NCBI GenBank assembly: GCA_019636945.1
Contig: JAHBWO010000021.1
Span: 1-42,333 of the forward strand
Direction: 5' to 3'
DNA from: Nitrospira sp.
Lineage (GTDB): Bacteria > Nitrospirota > Nitrospiria > Nitrospirales > Nitrospiraceae
Length of the DNA stretch: 42,333 bases
Below are positions 26,424 through 35,297 of the stretch, piece after piece. Every line of letters starts with the position of its first letter. Positions within the stretch are counted from its first letter, which is position 1. The notes beneath the pieces were generated by a model. The model was given only the letters and a program-made list of their open reading frames with translations. It did no database searches and was not told where the DNA came from. The translations under genes were made by a program, and so were the position numbers.

Positions 26424-27734
26424 ATGGAAGTACTGGGTCAACCCGTTTCAGCATCAGACAGTGAGCCATCGAAACCATTATCGACGGTGGAGTATGTCGT
26501 CGAGCTGGTTTCCAAGGCCAAACGGGCAGCCAGACGACTTGCCGCGCTACCAACGTCGACCAAGAACCAGGCACTTTTGGCCATGGCAGATGCGTTGGAA
26601 GCGAAATCGGACGAATTGATCACGGCAAATGAGGGAGACCTTGAGGCCTTTGGGACTACCAAGGACAAGAAGGCCATGGTGGATCGCTTACGGTTGACCG
26701 ACAAGCGGATCAAGGAGATGGCGGTGGGGATTCGCGAAGTGGCGCAGTTGCCAGATCCTGTGGGGATGATGTCCACCATGTGGACAAGGCCTAACGGGAT
26801 GCAGGTGGGACGGGTTCGTGTGCCGATCGGGGTCATCGGAATTATTTATGAATCGCGCCCGAATGTGACAGCTGATTCGGCTGCACTTTGTCTCAAATCA
26901 GGCAATGTTTGTGTCCTGAGAGGCGGCAGTGAAGCGATTCATTCCAATACGGCCATTGCAGCCATTCTGTCAGACGCATCACAAAAAGCAGGTATTCCGC
27001 CGGGCGCGATTACGTTCGTCGATCGTGCCGATCGTGAGATCGTACCGGTCTTGCTCAAACAGGATCAGTCTATCGACTTGATCATTCCCCGTGGCGGCGA
27101 ATCGTTGATGAAACTCATTGCCGAACATTCAACCATTCCCGTGGTCAAGCATGATGCCGGTGTCTGCCATATCTATGTCGATGCTGCAGCTGATGTTGCC
27201 ATGGCTGAAGCGATCTGCCTCAATGCAAAGGTGCAGCGCCCATCAACCTGCAACGCCATGGAAACACTGCTGGTCCACCAGTCGATCGCGCGCACGCTCT
27301 TGCCGACGCTGGCGGCTGGCCTCCGGGCAGCCCATGTCGAAATCCGAGGGTGTACCAAGACCTGTCAGTTGATCTCGGAGGCTCAACCAGCTAGCGAGAA
27401 CGATTACGGAAAAGAATTTCTGGATCTCGTGTTAGCTGTGAAAGTCGTCAAGAACATGGATGAAGCCATGGAGCATATCGCGCAGTATGGTTCTCGACAT
27501 ACGGAAGCGATCGTGACGTCGGATTATGGGCGGTCGATGCGATTTCTCAAGGAAGTGGATGCCAGTGCGGTGTTGGTGAATGCCTCCACGCGCCTCAATG
27601 ACGGATATCAATTCGGTCTCGGAGCCGAGATCGGGATCAGTACGTCACGGATTCACGCACGGGGTCCGATGGGGTTAGAAGAGCTGACCTGCTCAAAGTT
27701 CATGGTTCTGGGGAGCGGCCAACTCCGCGAGTGA
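26424..27734 (+). CDS. proA: gamma-glutamyl phosphate reductase
   Basis: 436 residues from the ATG at 26424 (an in-frame GTG at 26415 would add three). It is the second enzyme of proline synthesis, reducing L-glutamyl 5-phosphate to the semialdehyde with NADPH. Family marks are the VPIGVIGIIYESRPNVT segment, GGSEAIHSN, and the catalytic Cys276 in QRPSTCNAMETLL. The C-terminal RIHARGPMGLEELT is also present. Length is normal. proB is not adjacent. The stop codon directly abuts the ATG of the next gene, so the two are probably co-translated. Confidence 0.97.
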   Translation: MEVLGQPVSASDSEPSKPLSTVEYVVELVSKAKRAARRLAALPTSTKNQALLAMADALEAKSDELITANEGDLEAFGTTKDKKAMVDRLRLTDKRIKEMAVGIREVAQLPDPVGMMSTMWTRPNGMQVGRVRVPIGVIGIIYESRPNVTADSAALCLKSGNVCVLRGGSEAIHSNTAIAAILSDASQKAGIPPGAITFVDRADREIVPVLLKQDQSIDLIIPRGGESLMKLIAEHSTIPVVKHDAGVCHIYVDAAADVAMAEAICLNAKVQRPSTCNAMETLLVHQSIARTLLPTLAAGLRAAHVEIRGCTKTCQLISEAQPASENDYGKEFLDLVLAVKVVKNMDEAMEHIAQYGSRHTEAIVTSDYGRSMRFLKEVDASAVLVNASTRLNDGYQFGLGAEIGISTSRIHARGPMGLEELTCSKFMVLGSGQLRE

Positions 27735-29519
27735 ATGTTCTCGGATCCCATTGCATGTGCCCTGTTTACTCCTGGCCATCTTCGCTTTCAATCCACCCGT
27801 ACGCTCGCTGAATCTTTCTATAAGATGGGCGGATACGTTGAGACGTTGCCGGCGGGGCACCTTGTATTTTATCGTCCTGATGGCCGACGGTTTCTCGCCA
27901 CTGATCCCACAGGCCAGCCTCTCCATGAATGCGAATGGGAATCGAATGCGAACGGGGGAGTTTCGCTGACACGTGCACGCGTGCAACTTGATTGGGGATG
28001 TTGGGTCGGAATAACCCCTGCCGGTTTAGTGAATGAAACCAAGGTGAATCTTGCCACGAAGCCCAATTGGCAACGAACCACTCCAGAGGATCTTCGTGGT
28101 ATGGCAGCGAGGGCGTTACGGATGCCGCTCGAAGAGGTAAGGTGGTTTTATCGGGATGAAGATTTTGCCATTGATCCCACCGGGCTGGCGACGATCCGCC
28201 AGCGAAAAGATGCCTTGTCTGTGTTAGACGATGGAGGGTTTGAAACCGCGCGTTTTATGTCCTGCATGGGTGCGATGCACTGGGATGAAATTGATTTCCT
28301 CCCAGTCGTCGAGCTGTTCAAGTCGCTGTTACCCGGGACAGGCTCTGCGGTGTTGGAACTCATTCGTGCCCTGTATGATGATCAGCAACGAGGGCGTTCG
28401 GCGCTCAGGCCGTTACGCTATCGCGGGATCCCGCCCTATCCATCAGAGGCGGCCTTTCGGTTGTTCAGCGCGTTCTTCACGCCCCAATCAGGAGGAGCCG
28501 GGGATCCGTTTGTCGATTTCATGAATCCTTCAAAGTCGCAAGTCGTCACCTGGCTGCCCGCCGATCATCCACCGGTCCGTTATTTTGATGGACGTCAGGG
28601 GGTATGTATCACGGTGAAAGATGGGGTCGCGCAGAAGGCGATCCTTGCGGCTGATACGGTAGGTTTGGCATACGTCAATCCACTTGGTCGTCGCGTGCTT
28701 CCGCTTGATCGCAGCCTGCGAATTGACGGTCAGCAGCTGATTCTTAAGGATCGTGAGCGGGAAATGATCGTCTCTTTACCGACCGGTCTTCATGTTCAGA
28801 CGGCACCATCGCCCAGGCAACAGATAAGTCCTATTGACTGGCGGACAGTCTTTGTGCCGGAGCTTTCTGGTATTCACCCGCGCGAAGCGTTTGGCGCAGT
28901 GCTGTTGTATCCGGACGGCTCTGAGGAGATCAGCGAACTCGCGGCACAACCCTTTGTGGCCGATTATCTGGACGATCTGGGAGAGCAGGATCGCGAGATC
29001 GGGCGGATACGATCGTCGGCGGAACGAGTGCTCATTGTGAACGGGGATGCAGTCATTTCCACCTGCGTGCTCTTCGACCGGCCACGAGACTACACGGTGA
29101 GCGTTTGCCACATGGCTTATGCTCAGCGTCAGGCACAGCAGCTGTGGACTCAGTGTGCTGAAATCAATCGATGGGACTGGTTGCCACGAATACGCATGGG
29201 CGCCGCCGATGTGGTGGAGGACTCGATTGTTCGTCATGGTCCGTTTGATCTCCTGTATCTCTGGTTTTCCTATAACGCATTTGATTCTCTAACGACCATG
29301 GCGACAACCCTCGCAAGTGCAAGCCAAGGGCTGAGACGGGGAGGCGATGCATTTGTAGTCGGCCCCGTCGGCGTACAGGCAGTGCTGGCATCGGAACGGT
29401 GGCAGGTCTGGTGGAGCGAGTCAGTGGCAGGGCTACCAACGTTCACCATGCATAAGACGATCTTGCCCAACGCCAGGCTGAAAACAGGGCTTACGCTGTT
29501 CCATCTGAGGCGGTTATAA
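27735..29519 (+). CDS. 594-residue protein of unknown function, methyltransferase-like C-terminus
   Basis: The ATG begins the base after the proA stop, so translation is probably coupled. I do not recognise the N-terminal two thirds: there is no signal peptide, composition is globular, and a conserved-looking DPTG turn occurs twice. The last 200 residues alternate strands and helices like a Rossmann methyltransferase: RVLIVNGDAV could be the first strand, FDLLYLWFSYNAFD the fourth, LRRGGDAFVVGPVG the fifth. The usual Gly-rich SAM loop (GxGxG) is missing, so a catalytic role is doubtful. It could be a pseudoenzyme or unrelated fold. Confidence 0.75.
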   Translation: MFSDPIACALFTPGHLRFQSTRTLAESFYKMGGYVETLPAGHLVFYRPDGRRFLATDPTGQPLHECEWESNANGGVSLTRARVQLDWGCWVGITPAGLVNETKVNLATKPNWQRTTPEDLRGMAARALRMPLEEVRWFYRDEDFAIDPTGLATIRQRKDALSVLDDGGFETARFMSCMGAMHWDEIDFLPVVELFKSLLPGTGSAVLELIRALYDDQQRGRSALRPLRYRGIPPYPSEAAFRLFSAFFTPQSGGAGDPFVDFMNPSKSQVVTWLPADHPPVRYFDGRQGVCITVKDGVAQKAILAADTVGLAYVNPLGRRVLPLDRSLRIDGQQLILKDREREMIVSLPTGLHVQTAPSPRQQISPIDWRTVFVPELSGIHPREAFGAVLLYPDGSEEISELAAQPFVADYLDDLGEQDREIGRIRSSAERVLIVNGDAVISTCVLFDRPRDYTVSVCHMAYAQRQAQQLWTQCAEINRWDWLPRIRMGAADVVEDSIVRHGPFDLLYLWFSYNAFDSLTTMATTLASASQGLRRGGDAFVVGPVGVQAVLASERWQVWWSESVAGLPTFTMHKTILPNARLKTGLTLFHLRRL

Positions 29520-29680
29520 GGTCCTCCGAGAAAGTTTTGGCGGCCTAGGTAGCGATCTTAGCGAGAAGCTGTGGCTTGTCGGGGATGAGTCTTGTAGAAT
29601 TCGGAAGATCTGCCCCCGCACTCGTTTGTGTAACGCTGTGGTGGAGTGAGCATGTGGACAATTGATGGAGGAGGAAAATT

Positions 29681-29857
29681 ATGCCAAGCGTACTGGACAA
29701 GGTGATTGAGAGGGAATTGCGAAAAGAATTAAGAGATGCGCTGGTAAGGTTTGAGCAGCAATTGCGACAGTCCGGCGTGAGTGATGACAATATCAAGAAC
29801 CGGATGCGAGGCGCCAAGCAATTTGTCGCGTTTCTGTATGGGCGATACCTCGGATAA
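29681..29857 (+). CDS. 58-residue peptide resembling an integrase core-binding half-domain
   Basis: The ATG at 29681 is preceded by an excellent GGAGGAGG (29667-29674). The product starts MPSVLDKVIEREL and contains LVRFEQQLRQSGVSDDNI followed by RMRGAKQFVAFLYG, ending at TAA 29855-29857. The pattern (a helix, 'gvs..Ti..r...ak.Fv.fLy') resembles the SAM-like N-terminal DNA-binding domain of tyrosine recombinases, but no catalytic domain follows. It could be a small regulatory DNA-binding protein or a remnant. The strong ribosome binding site and clean composition favour a real gene. Confidence 0.65.
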   Translation: MPSVLDKVIERELRKELRDALVRFEQQLRQSGVSDDNIKNRMRGAKQFVAFLYGRYLG

Positions 29858-30279
29858 TCATAGTTTGGTGGTCTTGGTAGTGGACGAGGTCGGCCGATGA
29901 AAAACGTGCAGCCTATCCGGTTAGTGGAGGACCGTGCTCGCTCCAAGAGGTGAAACCGAAATGCCCATCGTGAGAGGGGATATTCGGTTGAACCCTTTGC
30001 TTGGCTTAATGTTTCCCTTTGTTTATCGATGCCACGCCAAGCATAGTGAGCCGAAAACAGAATCTTGAGGGAGAAGCCGGACTGGCCCAGTGGAGTTGCC
30101 AGGCCTGTGTCGTCGCATCGTGACCGTTAGGTTGCAAACGCCTGATAGCAAGCCGATGCTCAGTCGTGGACAATGCGAAGGTGAAATGAGAACGGGAGCC
30201 TGTGAACACGGAAGCGGTACCCCTGTGCTAATCCTCGAAAATATTTGGCCATCGCCCACCTGTCCCCTAAGATGGCTGC
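29858..30279. other. intergenic region upstream of the type I secretion genes
   Basis: 422 bases with no convincing gene, RNA or repeat. Only weak promoter-like matches are present (an AATATT near 30240 with no good -35). Inspection for a cyclic di-GMP riboswitch or sigma-54 promoter was negative. Confidence 0.4.
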
Positions 30280-32463
30280 ATGTCAGCTGTTTCGGAGACG
30301 ACCGCTTCCCAGCCATCTGATCCAATCCCATCACCGCTTGAGTCGGATGAGTCCGATACAGGGTTGCTCTGTCTCCTGATCCTCGCGCAGTACTATGACC
30401 TTCCGGTCAATGGCTCGCAGCTTCGTCACCAGTTTGCCCGGTCTGGACAGAAGCTTTCCGAGACTGAACTGCTCCGTGCTGCCAAGAACCTTGGATTGAA
30501 GGCCGGTCTCGTCACGAGTGAGTGGAACAAGCTACAAGAAGCTTCCCTTCCCGCCATGGCCAAGCTTGTGGATGGGGGCTATCTGGTGGTGGCAAAAGTC
30601 GAAGATGAGAACGTGCTGGTTCAGAATCCCACAGAAGGCTACTCCCTCGTCCTCTCTCGTAGCCGGTTCGAGCTGATCTGGACGGGCGAGTTAGTGCGTG
30701 TGACGAAGCAGGTCACGATCCGTCTTCATGATCTCAAGTTTGATCTGACCTGGGTGATCCCAGGGATCGTGAAGTATCGCAAGGTGTTCGGCGAGGTTTT
30801 GATCGCATCGGCGTTCCTCCAATTCGTTGCCTTCCTCACGCCGTTTGTAACGCAAATGGTGATCGATACAATACTTGTGCACAAGAACCTCACGACGCTC
30901 TCTCTGCTGGCTGGTGGCATGATCGCGCTGGCGGTCTTCGAAGGAATCCTCGGTGGACTCCGGACCTATCTGTTTGCTCATACCACCAACAGGATGACGG
31001 TCACCCTTGGCGCCAGACTCTTTCGCCATCTTTTGGCGCTGCCTCTCGCCTATTTTGACAACCGGCGCGTGGGCAATGCCGTGGCCTTGGTGCACGAGTG
31101 GGAGCATCTGCGTCAATTCGTCACGAGCCATTCCATGTTCGTACTGCTGGAGGCTCCCTTTACCGGTATCTTCCTCGCCTGCATGTGGGTCCTGAGCCCC
31201 ATGCTCACGCTGTTGGTCACGCTCTCGATTCCGATCTACGCGCTGTTGTTCTTCTCCATGACTCCGTCGATACGGGCCTGTCTGCGCGACCTGCTCAATC
31301 GAGGAACGGACAATCAGGCATGTGTGGTTGAGGCCGTCAGCGGCATCCACACAGTGAAAGCCGTGGCGAGTGAGCCGTCGTTCTGGCGAAAATGGGAGGC
31401 ACAGCTGGCCGGTTATGTGCAGGCCAGTGTTCGTGCCACCAGCTTGAGCACGATGGCTCGATATGTCTCGACCGGGGTGTCCCACGTCACCATGGTGGTG
31501 GTCCTCTGGGTCGGGTCCTCTCGCGTGGTTGAAGGGCAGTTGAGTATTGGGCAGTTGATCGCCTTCACGCTGTTGTCGGCACACGTGACAGGCCTCATGC
31601 TGAGATGGGTCAATCTCTGGCAGGAGTTTCTGCACGCGGGTATTTCGGTCCAGCGACTGGGGGACGTATTAAACCGGCAGCCTGAACCTTCCTATCACCC
31701 CAATCGGATCACGATTCCACAAGTTCAGGGGCAGGTCCGGTTCGAAAACGTCACGTTTCGATATCGTCAGGATAGCCAGGCGGCTGTCCGCAGGCTGTCT
31801 TTTACGGCGGAGCCTGGTCAGGTTGTCGGGATCGTTGGACGGTCAGGATCAGGCAAAAGTACGATCGCCAAACTGCTTCAGTGCCTGTACAGGCCTGAGC
31901 TGGGACGAATCCTACTGGATGGTGTGGATTTGGTGCAGGTTGACCCGGCCTGGCTGCGAAGACGGCTGGGTATCGTGTCGCACGAGAACTTTTTGTTCAA
32001 TGGTTCGGTTCGGGACAACATCGCAATGACCGATCCTGGTCTGTCGATGGAACAGGTCATTCAGGTGGCAACATTGTCCGGAGCGCACGAGTTTATCGCT
32101 GAGCTCAGAGACAGCTATGACACCCAGATCGGCGAGCAAGGTTGTGCGCTTTCGAGTGGGCAACGTCAACAGATTGCGATTGCTCGCGCCATCGCCGCGA
32201 ATCCTCGCATACTGATATTCGATGAAGCCATGAGCGCCTTGGATGACGCAGCTGAAACAGTTCTTCAACAGCATATGGCTGAGATCGCTCAGGGGCGCAC
32301 GGTATTCATCATGGCCACTCGGTTGAGCGCGGTCCGTCAAGCCCATCGTATCTACACCATGGACAAAGGGGAGATTATCGAACAGGGCGCATATGCCGAA
32401 CTGCTCGAACGCGAGAGGGCCTCTTTACAACCCTTGGTATCTCACGTTGGGGTTCAATCATGA
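30280..32463 (+). CDS. type I secretion ABC transporter, HlyB-like
   Basis: 727 residues. The N-terminal C39-like domain (about 22-140) aligns with HlyB (GLLCLLILAQYYDLPVN), but the catalytic Cys is Thr27 and the His position is Tyr101. It therefore should not cleave a leader and would bind unfolded RTX cargo instead. The six-helix transmembrane domain (about 155-440) is followed by an ABC ATPase with Walker A GRSGSGKS at 520-527, signature LSSGQ at 624-628 (usual LSGGQ) and Walker B IFDEA with Asp648-Glu649. The H-loop His is replaced by Thr680 (IMATRLSAV). Downstream HlyD-like gene and RTX protein fit a type I system; the outer-membrane TolC partner is not in the window. Confidence 0.92.
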   Translation: MSAVSETTASQPSDPIPSPLESDESDTGLLCLLILAQYYDLPVNGSQLRHQFARSGQKLSETELLRAAKNLGLKAGLVTSEWNKLQEASLPAMAKLVDGGYLVVAKVEDENVLVQNPTEGYSLVLSRSRFELIWTGELVRVTKQVTIRLHDLKFDLTWVIPGIVKYRKVFGEVLIASAFLQFVAFLTPFVTQMVIDTILVHKNLTTLSLLAGGMIALAVFEGILGGLRTYLFAHTTNRMTVTLGARLFRHLLALPLAYFDNRRVGNAVALVHEWEHLRQFVTSHSMFVLLEAPFTGIFLACMWVLSPMLTLLVTLSIPIYALLFFSMTPSIRACLRDLLNRGTDNQACVVEAVSGIHTVKAVASEPSFWRKWEAQLAGYVQASVRATSLSTMARYVSTGVSHVTMVVVLWVGSSRVVEGQLSIGQLIAFTLLSAHVTGLMLRWVNLWQEFLHAGISVQRLGDVLNRQPEPSYHPNRITIPQVQGQVRFENVTFRYRQDSQAAVRRLSFTAEPGQVVGIVGRSGSGKSTIAKLLQCLYRPELGRILLDGVDLVQVDPAWLRRRLGIVSHENFLFNGSVRDNIAMTDPGLSMEQVIQVATLSGAHEFIAELRDSYDTQIGEQGCALSSGQRQQIAIARAIAANPRILIFDEAMSALDDAAETVLQQHMAEIAQGRTVFIMATRLSAVRQAHRIYTMDKGEIIEQGAYAELLERERASLQPLVSHVGVQS

Positions 32464-32470
32464 GGCAGTC

Positions 32471-33499
32471 ATGGTCTTCGGCCCATTAGGAAGACAGTGG
32501 AGCGTCTGGAAAGTGGCCTGGCAGGCTGAATCAGGTCAGCCTCCCAACAGGGCTGTTCCAGAGGGACCAGCCGTAGAGTTTCTTCCAGAGGCCTTGGACA
32601 TTCAGGAGGCGCCTCCCTCTCCGATCGGCCGAGCGCTGTTGTGGACGATTCTGATCGCATTCGCGACTGGAGCGATATGCACCACACTGGTGAGAATCGA
32701 CTCAGTCACGATGGCTCACGGAAAGGTGGTTTCGAGTGGAGACGCGATGCCTATTCACCTGTCCGAAACGGGAGTCGTCACTGCGATTCACGTCCAAGAG
32801 GGACAAGCGGTGACGCAGGGGAACGTTTTGATTGAACTGGATTCGACCAGGAAGCTCGCGGAAACGGAGCCACAGTCTCACACTCTGGTTTCAGAGTTTC
32901 AGCGGCCGGCACAAGCGGAGCATTCCGTGCTCGAAACTAAAGCCGCTTCGCCGGCACAAGAAGCAACGCAAGCGGAACAGAAAGCTGGCTTGCAGCGGGT
33001 GCGCTCGCCGATTGATGGGGTGGTGCAACGACTCGCCGTTCAGGCAGTAGGTACGGTGGTGACGCCGGCGCATCCGGTGCTCACGGTTGTGCCGTTGAGC
33101 CGCTTAGTGGAGGTTGAGGCGCAGGTCGAGAGTAAAGAAGTGGGTGTCGTCCATAAGGGGCAGCCGGTTGAGATCAAGATTGTCACGTTTCAGTCGGTGT
33201 ACCACGGGAGTATTCCCGGTCATGTGCTGAGGGGGCCTGATAACAAGACGTTGAACGCACAGGTCGGACTTGTGTCTTCTATCAGAGTTGGTCTGGATCG
33301 TTCGACGATTCAAGTTGGAAGTACAGAGGTCAAGCTTCTCCCCGGTATGGCGGTGGCGGCTGAGATCAAGACCGGGCAGCGTCGCATGATCGAGCATCTC
33401 GTAGACCCCGTACTCGATTCCGCGAAGGAACGAGTGAGGGACTGGAACACACTCGTTGATGCTGTGCGGGGTTTCCTCACTCGCCGAAATCTGTTGTGA
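32471..33499 (+). CDS. HlyD-family membrane fusion protein with shortened hairpin
   Basis: The ATG at 32471 lies 7 bases after the transporter stop and gives 342 residues. It has a cytosolic N-terminus of about 50, a transmembrane helix (about 55-75), a lipoyl half-motif (VTAIHVQEGQAVTQGNVLIELD), a second half-motif (VRSPIDGVVQRL), then the beta-barrel and the C-terminal LLPGMAVAAEIKTGQRRMIE signature of RTX exporters. Between the lipoyl halves there are only about 50 residues, rich in Ala/Pro/Gln, where HlyD has over 200 forming the TolC-reaching hairpin. It is therefore about 100-130 residues shorter than the family. It could be a deletion or a specialised short adaptor. Confidence 0.88.
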   Translation: MVFGPLGRQWSVWKVAWQAESGQPPNRAVPEGPAVEFLPEALDIQEAPPSPIGRALLWTILIAFATGAICTTLVRIDSVTMAHGKVVSSGDAMPIHLSETGVVTAIHVQEGQAVTQGNVLIELDSTRKLAETEPQSHTLVSEFQRPAQAEHSVLETKAASPAQEATQAEQKAGLQRVRSPIDGVVQRLAVQAVGTVVTPAHPVLTVVPLSRLVEVEAQVESKEVGVVHKGQPVEIKIVTFQSVYHGSIPGHVLRGPDNKTLNAQVGLVSSIRVGLDRSTIQVGSTEVKLLPGMAVAAEIKTGQRRMIEHLVDPVLDSAKERVRDWNTLVDAVRGFLTRRNLL

Positions 33500-33531
33500 G
33501 ACTGAGAAACGAACGGGCGAAGGAGGCAGCA

Positions 33532-33972
33532 GTGAGAAGAAGACGGCAGGCTATGAAGCTGAGCGTTGGTATCCTGTTATTCGGGATGCTGCTGATGGTG
33601 GGAGTGACCGGATGGGCAGCTGAGCCGGTGACAGGAATCGGCTCGCTCCTGGTCAATCCAAGCGCCGTGCATCGAAAGGTCGTCAAGCTGGAAGGGGTGG
33701 CGAAGAATGTCGTTGTCCATGCCGGAAGTGAACTCGGGACCAAGCAGTCACTCTGCGGGGCTGAATTCCAACTTGAAGACAGCAGTGGAACGATTACTGT
33801 GCTGTATCGTTCCCGATGTCAGGTCGGAGCGTTGCGCGCGACGGTGGTGACAGAACGAATGCTGTGTGTGGTGGAAGGGTACATGGAGGCACCGCCGACG
33901 ATGGTACGAACACCGGACGGGAAGGACCTCGGCGTCCGTATCATGGCCCATACCGTGACCCCGGTACAGTAG
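33532..33972 (+). CDS. periplasmic OB-fold-like protein
   Basis: The GTG at 33532 preceded by AAGGAGG (33520-33526) is the best start; in-frame alternatives are GTG 33496 (overlapping the HlyD-like stop) and ATG 33553. The 146-residue product has four Arg then a signal peptide (MKLSVGILLFGMLLM core) with likely cleavage after AWAA-like GWAA. The mature part is a small beta-barrel (VVKLEGVAKNVVV, FQLEDSSGTITVLYRS, LCVVEGYMEAPP) resembling OB-fold nucleic-acid/cofactor modules seen in periplasmic proteins. Three cysteines are present. It is the third gene of the type I secretion operon, and a role in secretion is unproven. Confidence 0.78.
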   Translation: MRRRRQAMKLSVGILLFGMLLMVGVTGWAAEPVTGIGSLLVNPSAVHRKVVKLEGVAKNVVVHAGSELGTKQSLCGAEFQLEDSSGTITVLYRSRCQVGALRATVVTERMLCVVEGYMEAPPTMVRTPDGKDLGVRIMAHTVTPVQ

Positions 33973-34459
33973 GAGAGAGCAGCACAGGCGACGTGGTGAT
34001 CCCTCAAGCAGCAAGCCAATGCACGGTATCGGACCTTGGATTGTGCATCCTGGTAATGGGACAGATGGCTGGTTGGGTTGATGTGAAAGCGTCCGTGTCC
34101 CCGTACATGGTTGCCCGCTGAGCCAAAGTGCTAGGCCTCAAGCCTCTTCCCTTGGGACGTTCATGTAGGCTGTCAGCCACTGGCTAGGCGTGAGTGACTA
34201 GGAGGTACGCCAGGCTGATCACCATGGCGTCCGCGCTGCGCATATAGAGAAAGGCAAAGTTGGAATAGGCGGATATTAAGCGACGAAGAGGTCAGAGTTT
34301 GACCTCCGGTGGTGCTCTTTGCAGAACGTGGGGTGTTTCGGCCAGCCGTAACAGGGGCAGCGAACTAAGAAACCGCAGGTAATCCTAATCATAGTCTTTC
34401 GCCATCAACCTATGTTAAAACGCCGCCAATAACCACAGGCCCACTTCCTCAAGGACACG
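33973..34459. other. intergenic region, 487 bases
   Basis: No convincing gene. It contains a perfect inverted repeat GAGGTCA/TGACCTC with a 5-base loop (34288-34306) and one copy of the 11-base sequence AAACCGCAGGT (34370-34380) that recurs at 35150-35160. A sigma-54-like spacing near 34225 lacks the TTGC element. The region looks like accessory-type sequence. Confidence 0.4.
34288..34306. repeat. short perfect inverted repeat
   Basis: GAGGTCA (34288-34294), loop GAGTT, TGACCTC (34300-34306). No U-tract follows on either strand. It could be an operator or small hairpin; nothing more can be said. Confidence 0.4.
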
Positions 34460-35160
34460 ATGTTCTCTTGGTTCTCCAAAAAGCCCGATCCTATATTTCA
34501 GCAAGCCGAAACTTTGGTCAGTGCTGCGAACATACTCGGCATTTCCTCATACACAAAGTTTGCCGATGACCTACCAATCGTAAATAGCATCGAAACTGAA
34601 CATTGGGATTGGGTCTTCACCATCGCAGGAGTTTTTGTCGCTCTCACTCGTTTGAACGCGATGAATCTTGAAAGTAATACAAAGGAAAAGGTTCTTGAGA
34701 TCGTCGGGCACAAGCTTGGAGATTGGAAGCCTGATGGTCTTGCAGGTTTTGAGGACTGTAAGACGTTTTTTGACAGAACCTACGACAACCTAGCCAAGAT
34801 GGATCACTACAGGTCAGATAATCGATTTTTAGCATCGGACTCTCTCGGGGGTTGGATGACATGGAATCTTCTCGGCCATGCTCCTGAATCCGAGGACGAA
34901 AGAGGTCTGATTCGCACAACAGGAAGTTTTGTAACCCACTCATTCTTTGGATGGTGGGAAAAAAGTTAGTGGACAGTGATCCAGTTTTGATCTGCATCTG
35001 AAATTTACCCCGCTTGATCTTCTGAATCTGCTACCGCGCTGCTACCAGGACAGGACAAACCAGCTCCAGCAGCATCAACCGTGCCGGTATCCTGAGTTGT
35101 GGTTTCTTGTGGGGTTAGGTTGTCTGAGGCAGGGCTATCTGAATTTTGTAAACCGCAGGT
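34370..35160. repeat. 11-base direct repeats flanking a low-G+C gene
   Basis: AAACCGCAGGT occurs at 34370-34380 and 35150-35160, flanking the lower-G+C gene at 34460-34969. The span could be a small inserted segment, but 11 bases is short, no recombinase is inside, and chance cannot be excluded. Confidence 0.2.
34460..34969 (+). CDS. hypothetical protein, lower G+C
   Basis: 169 residues, ATG at 34460, stop at 34969. No signal peptide; one moderately hydrophobic helix (WVFTIAGVFVALTRLNAM, about 51-68) but otherwise soluble-looking, with many aromatic residues (WDW, GGWMTWN, FFGWWEKS). The coding sequence is visibly poorer in G+C than its neighbours (about 45% in the first 150 bases) and uses more A/T-ending codons, a sign of recent transfer. 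I do not recognise the family. The ribosome binding site is weak (AAGGACAC). Confidence 0.65.
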   Translation: MFSWFSKKPDPIFQQAETLVSAANILGISSYTKFADDLPIVNSIETEHWDWVFTIAGVFVALTRLNAMNLESNTKEKVLEIVGHKLGDWKPDGLAGFEDCKTFFDRTYDNLAKMDHYRSDNRFLASDSLGGWMTWNLLGHAPESEDERGLIRTTGSFVTHSFFGWWEKS

Positions 35161-35297
35161 CAATGGTTCATTCGCACCAACTGCTCGGTTGTTGTTCTCG
35201 GTTGGTCTCATGATCTTTCTACAGAACTCCTCAGTTACATTTCGGCGATTCTGATCCCCGGCTTTTGTAGGATGGTGATGTCTATGGGGCGGACCGT
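34970..35297. other. gap with possible coding remnant
   Basis: 328 bases. On the minus strand an open frame (35005-35211 from an internal Met) encodes a Thr/Ser/Ala-rich tail without a recognisable domain. It may be the end of a decayed gene because its upstream continuation runs into the promoter region of the next gene. No promoter or RNA was seen. Confidence 0.3.

Noticed and set aside
29858..30279. Possible riboswitch or small RNA upstream of the transporter gene
   Set aside because: No conserved riboswitch core, strong hairpin plus U-tract, or promoter could be identified by eye.
34225..34240. GG-N10-GC spacing (TGGCGT...CTGC) before the low-G+C gene
   Set aside because: Only the GG/GC spacing fits; flanking bases do not match TGGCAC or TTGC, and such spacing occurs often by chance in G+C-rich DNA.
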